DNA of 6,731 bases. Origin: Alphaproteobacteria bacterium MarineAlpha10_Bin2. GTDB lineage: Bacteria > Pseudomonadota > Alphaproteobacteria > UBA828. The notes beneath the pieces are model-generated. The model did not search any database. It saw only the letters and a program-made list of their open reading frames with translations, and had not been told where the DNA came from. Location of the stretch: NCBI GenBank assembly GCA_002937555.1, contig PTKB01000150.1, positions 1 through 6,731 of the forward strand, read 5' to 3'. Shown one piece after another: positions 5,318 through 6,731 of this stretch; position 1 is the first letter of the stretch, and each line of letters begins with the position of its first letter. Both the position numbers and the translations under genes were made by a program.

Positions 5318-6604
5318 TCAGCCCGGCCGCTTTAGCAATACTGTTTGCCCGGCGTACACCGCGCTTGGGCCGAGTTCTTCTTCGATCCGCATGAGTTGGT
5401 TGTATTTTGCGGTGCGGTCGGAACGGGCGAGCGAGCCGGTCTTGATCTGGCCGCAATTTGTAGCCACCGCGAGGTCGGCAATGGTGACGTCCTCGGTTTC
5501 GCCGGAGCGGTGCGACATAACGGCGGCATAGCCGGCGCGGTGCGCCATGTCGACCGCTTGCAGGGTTTCGCTCAGCGTGCCGATCTGGTTGATCTTAACC
5601 AAGATGGCGTTGGCCACCCCCTCCGCGATGCCGCGCGACAGGCGTGCGACATTAGTCACGAAGAGATCGTCGCCGACGAGCTGGACGCGGTCGCCGAGCA
5701 CCGCCGTCAAGTCGGCCCAGCCCTGCCAATCGTCCTCGGCCAGCCCGTCTTCGATCGAAACGATGGGGTATTTGCCGGTGAGGTCCGAATAGAGCGCGAT
5801 CATCTCGTCTGCGCCGAGACTCCGCCCTTCGCCCGCCAGCTCATATTGGCCGTCGCTGTGGAACTCGCTGGCGGCGACATCGAGGGCCAACACCACATCT
5901 TCGCCGGCGCGGTAGCCCGCCGCCTCCACCGCCTTCATCACCAGGTCGAGCGCTTCTATCGTGCTGCCGAGTTTGGGCGCGAAGCCGCCTTCGTCGCCGA
6001 CATTGGTGCTCAGGCCGGCATCGCTGAGACGCTTCTTGAGGGCGTGAAAAATCTCCGCTCCGGTGCGCACCGCTTCGGCGAAGCTGGGAGCGGCGACCGG
6101 CATGATCATGAATTCCTGGAAATCGATAGCGTTGTCGGCATGGGCGCCGCCATTCAGGATGTTCATCATCGGCACCGGCAGCGTGCGCGCCTGCACGCCG
6201 CCGAGATAACGGTAAAGCGGCTGTCCGAGATCCGCCGCCGCGGCCTTAGCGACGGCGAGGCTGACGGCCAGTGTAGCATTGGCGCCGAGGCGCGCTTTAT
6301 TGGGAGTGCCGTCCAAATTCACCAGCATGGCGTCGATCAGTTCCTGCTCCTGCGCCGACATGCCGCCGATGGCCGGGAAAATCTCGTCATCCACCGCGGC
6401 CACTGCGCCGAGAACGCCCTTGCCGCCGTAGCGCGCCTTATCGCCGTCGCGCCGCTCGACCGCTTCATGGGCGCCGGTGGAAGCGCCTGAGGGCACCGCC
6501 GCGCGGCCCATCGCGCCGCTCTTCAGCACCACATCCACCTCGACCGTGGGGTTGCCGCGGCTGTCGAGGACTTCGCGGGCATGGATGTCCGTGATCGCCG
6601 TCAT
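5318..6604 (-). CDS. eno: Enolase (phosphopyruvate hydratase), 428 aa
   Basis: Complete glycolytic enolase, which interconverts 2-phosphoglycerate and phosphoenolpyruvate. All key residues are visible: SGASTG mobile loop (39-44), His155 (GGAHADNAIDFQEF), Glu164, Glu205 (VGDEGGFAPK), Mg2+ ligands Asp242 (LALDVAASEF), Glu285 (SIEDGLAEDDW) and Asp312 (VGDDLFVTN), catalytic Lys337 (LVKINQIGT), Arg366-Ser367 (SHRSGETED) and Lys388 (QIKTGSLARSDR). These correspond to E. coli residues 168, 209, 246, 290, 317, 342, 371-372 and 393 with an offset of only 4-5. Length is normal (E. coli 432). The start MTAITDIHAREVLDSRGNP at 6604 matches the family; an in-frame ATG at 6634 would add ten residues but lacks its own good ribosome binding site. 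Cytoplasmic. It stands alone between an OsmC-family gene (convergent) and an oxidoreductase gene (divergent), without the usual alphaproteobacterial companions such as kdsA, pyrG or ftsB in view. Confidence 0.98.
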   Translation of the reverse strand: MTAITDIHAREVLDSRGNPTVEVDVVLKSGAMGRAAVPSGASTGAHEAVERRDGDKARYGGKGVLGAVAAVDDEIFPAIGGMSAQEQELIDAMLVNLDGTPNKARLGANATLAVSLAVAKAAAADLGQPLYRYLGGVQARTLPVPMMNILNGGAHADNAIDFQEFMIMPVAAPSFAEAVRTGAEIFHALKKRLSDAGLSTNVGDEGGFAPKLGSTIEALDLVMKAVEAAGYRAGEDVVLALDVAASEFHSDGQYELAGEGRSLGADEMIALYSDLTGKYPIVSIEDGLAEDDWQGWADLTAVLGDRVQLVGDDLFVTNVARLSRGIAEGVANAILVKINQIGTLSETLQAVDMAHRAGYAAVMSHRSGETEDVTIADLAVATNCGQIKTGSLARSDRTAKYNQLMRIEEELGPSAVYAGQTVLLKRPG

Positions 6605-6677
6605 TATGATCTCCCTTATCTGGAGCTGTTTCATGGCATAATCGGCGGGATTCGAAAAGTGGATATCGGAAAAATCG
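6605..6677. promoter_or_regulatory. Divergent intergenic region, presumed eno promoter region
   Basis: These 73 bases separate enolase (minus) from the partial oxidoreductase gene (plus). They are somewhat AT-richer than the genes and should hold the enolase promoter; I see no -35/-10 pair good enough to place. No long inverted repeat is apparent. Confidence 0.3.
6611..6617 (-). promoter_or_regulatory. eno: Ribosome binding site fixing the enolase start
   Basis: AAGGGAG on the minus strand stands 6 bases before ATG 6604. It lies inside the extra segment that a start at 6634 would add, so the downstream ATG is the better choice. Confidence 0.75.
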
Positions 6678-6731
6678 ATGGATGTACTTGTGGTCGGCGC
6701 GAACGGTAGAACCGGACGGCTTGTCCTGCCG
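6678..6731 (+). CDS. NAD(P)-binding Rossmann protein, epimerase/NmrA-like, N-terminus only
   Basis: Eighteen codons are present before the right edge: MDVLVVGANGRTGRLVLP. A first beta strand (DVLVVGA) is followed at once by G7-A-N-G10-R-T-G13, the GxxGxxG dinucleotide-binding loop of atypical short-chain dehydrogenases such as the NAD(P)H-binding NmrA-like and epimerase-like families. This much shows the fold and cofactor binding only; the reaction is not readable. A weak CGGA (6667-6670) 7 bases upstream is the only ribosome binding site candidate. An ATG at 6682 is in another frame. Confidence 0.7.
   Translation, partial: MDVLVVGANGRTGRLVLP

Noticed and set aside
5345..6490. Plus-strand open frame of 381 codons opposite enolase
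   Set aside because: The minus strand encodes an unmistakable complete enolase; the antisense translation shows no family feature.
3627..6604. Possible significance of two enolase-superfamily genes lying close together (dehydratase and enolase)
   Set aside because: They belong to different subgroups, serve different pathways and are separated by an unrelated gene on the other strand; no sign of a recent duplication.
6605..6634. Extended enolase start at ATG 6634
   Set aside because: The added ten residues are not part of the enolase family, and AAGGGAG at 6611-6617 is correctly spaced for the ATG at 6604.

Overview
The window is ordinary-looking, GC-rich, tightly packed bacterial chromosome. 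Codon usage, gene style and the enolase sequence suggest an alphaproteobacterium, but this is an impression from the sequence and not a computed placement. There is no RNA gene, insertion sequence, CRISPR array or phage gene that I can see, and no gap between genes exceeds about 80 bases.

Left part (1-3145, minus strand): a two-gene unit. A 59-residue protein with four cysteines arranged like a small zinc-binding domain (2966-3145) is followed 12 bases later by a very long open frame (GTG start at 2953, running off the left edge). In that frame an HyuA-type hydantoinase/oxoprolinase/carboxylase ATPase half is fused without interruption to an HyuB-type half. At least 984 codons are present and the end of the HyuB half is missing. 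The small gene's stop codon lies inside the ribosome binding site of the fusion gene, so the two are probably translated together.

Middle part (3226-4829): a small single-domain cupin on the plus strand, divergent from the hydantoinase unit across an 80-base gap. It converges tail to tail with a mandelate racemase/muconate lactonizing enzyme family protein on the minus strand, whose active-site spacing resembles galactonate-type acid sugar dehydratases.

Right part (4893-6731): an OsmC-family protein of the YhfA type (plus) converges with enolase (eno, minus), with only 5 bases between their stop codons. Beyond enolase, a divergent gene with a Rossmann GxxGxxG start (NAD(P)-binding epimerase/NmrA-like) is cut by the right edge.

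Functionally the left and middle genes look catabolic (small amide, hydantoin, lactam or carboxylation substrate; sugar acid dehydration). The right part is housekeeping glycolysis plus a redox-related protein. Strand alternation means at most the first two genes form an operon. The points most worth a second look are the HyuA-HyuB fusion with HyuA-type rather than eukaryotic 5-oxoprolinase-type motifs, its tiny cysteine-rich partner, and the glutamate at the first metal-ligand position of the dehydratase.
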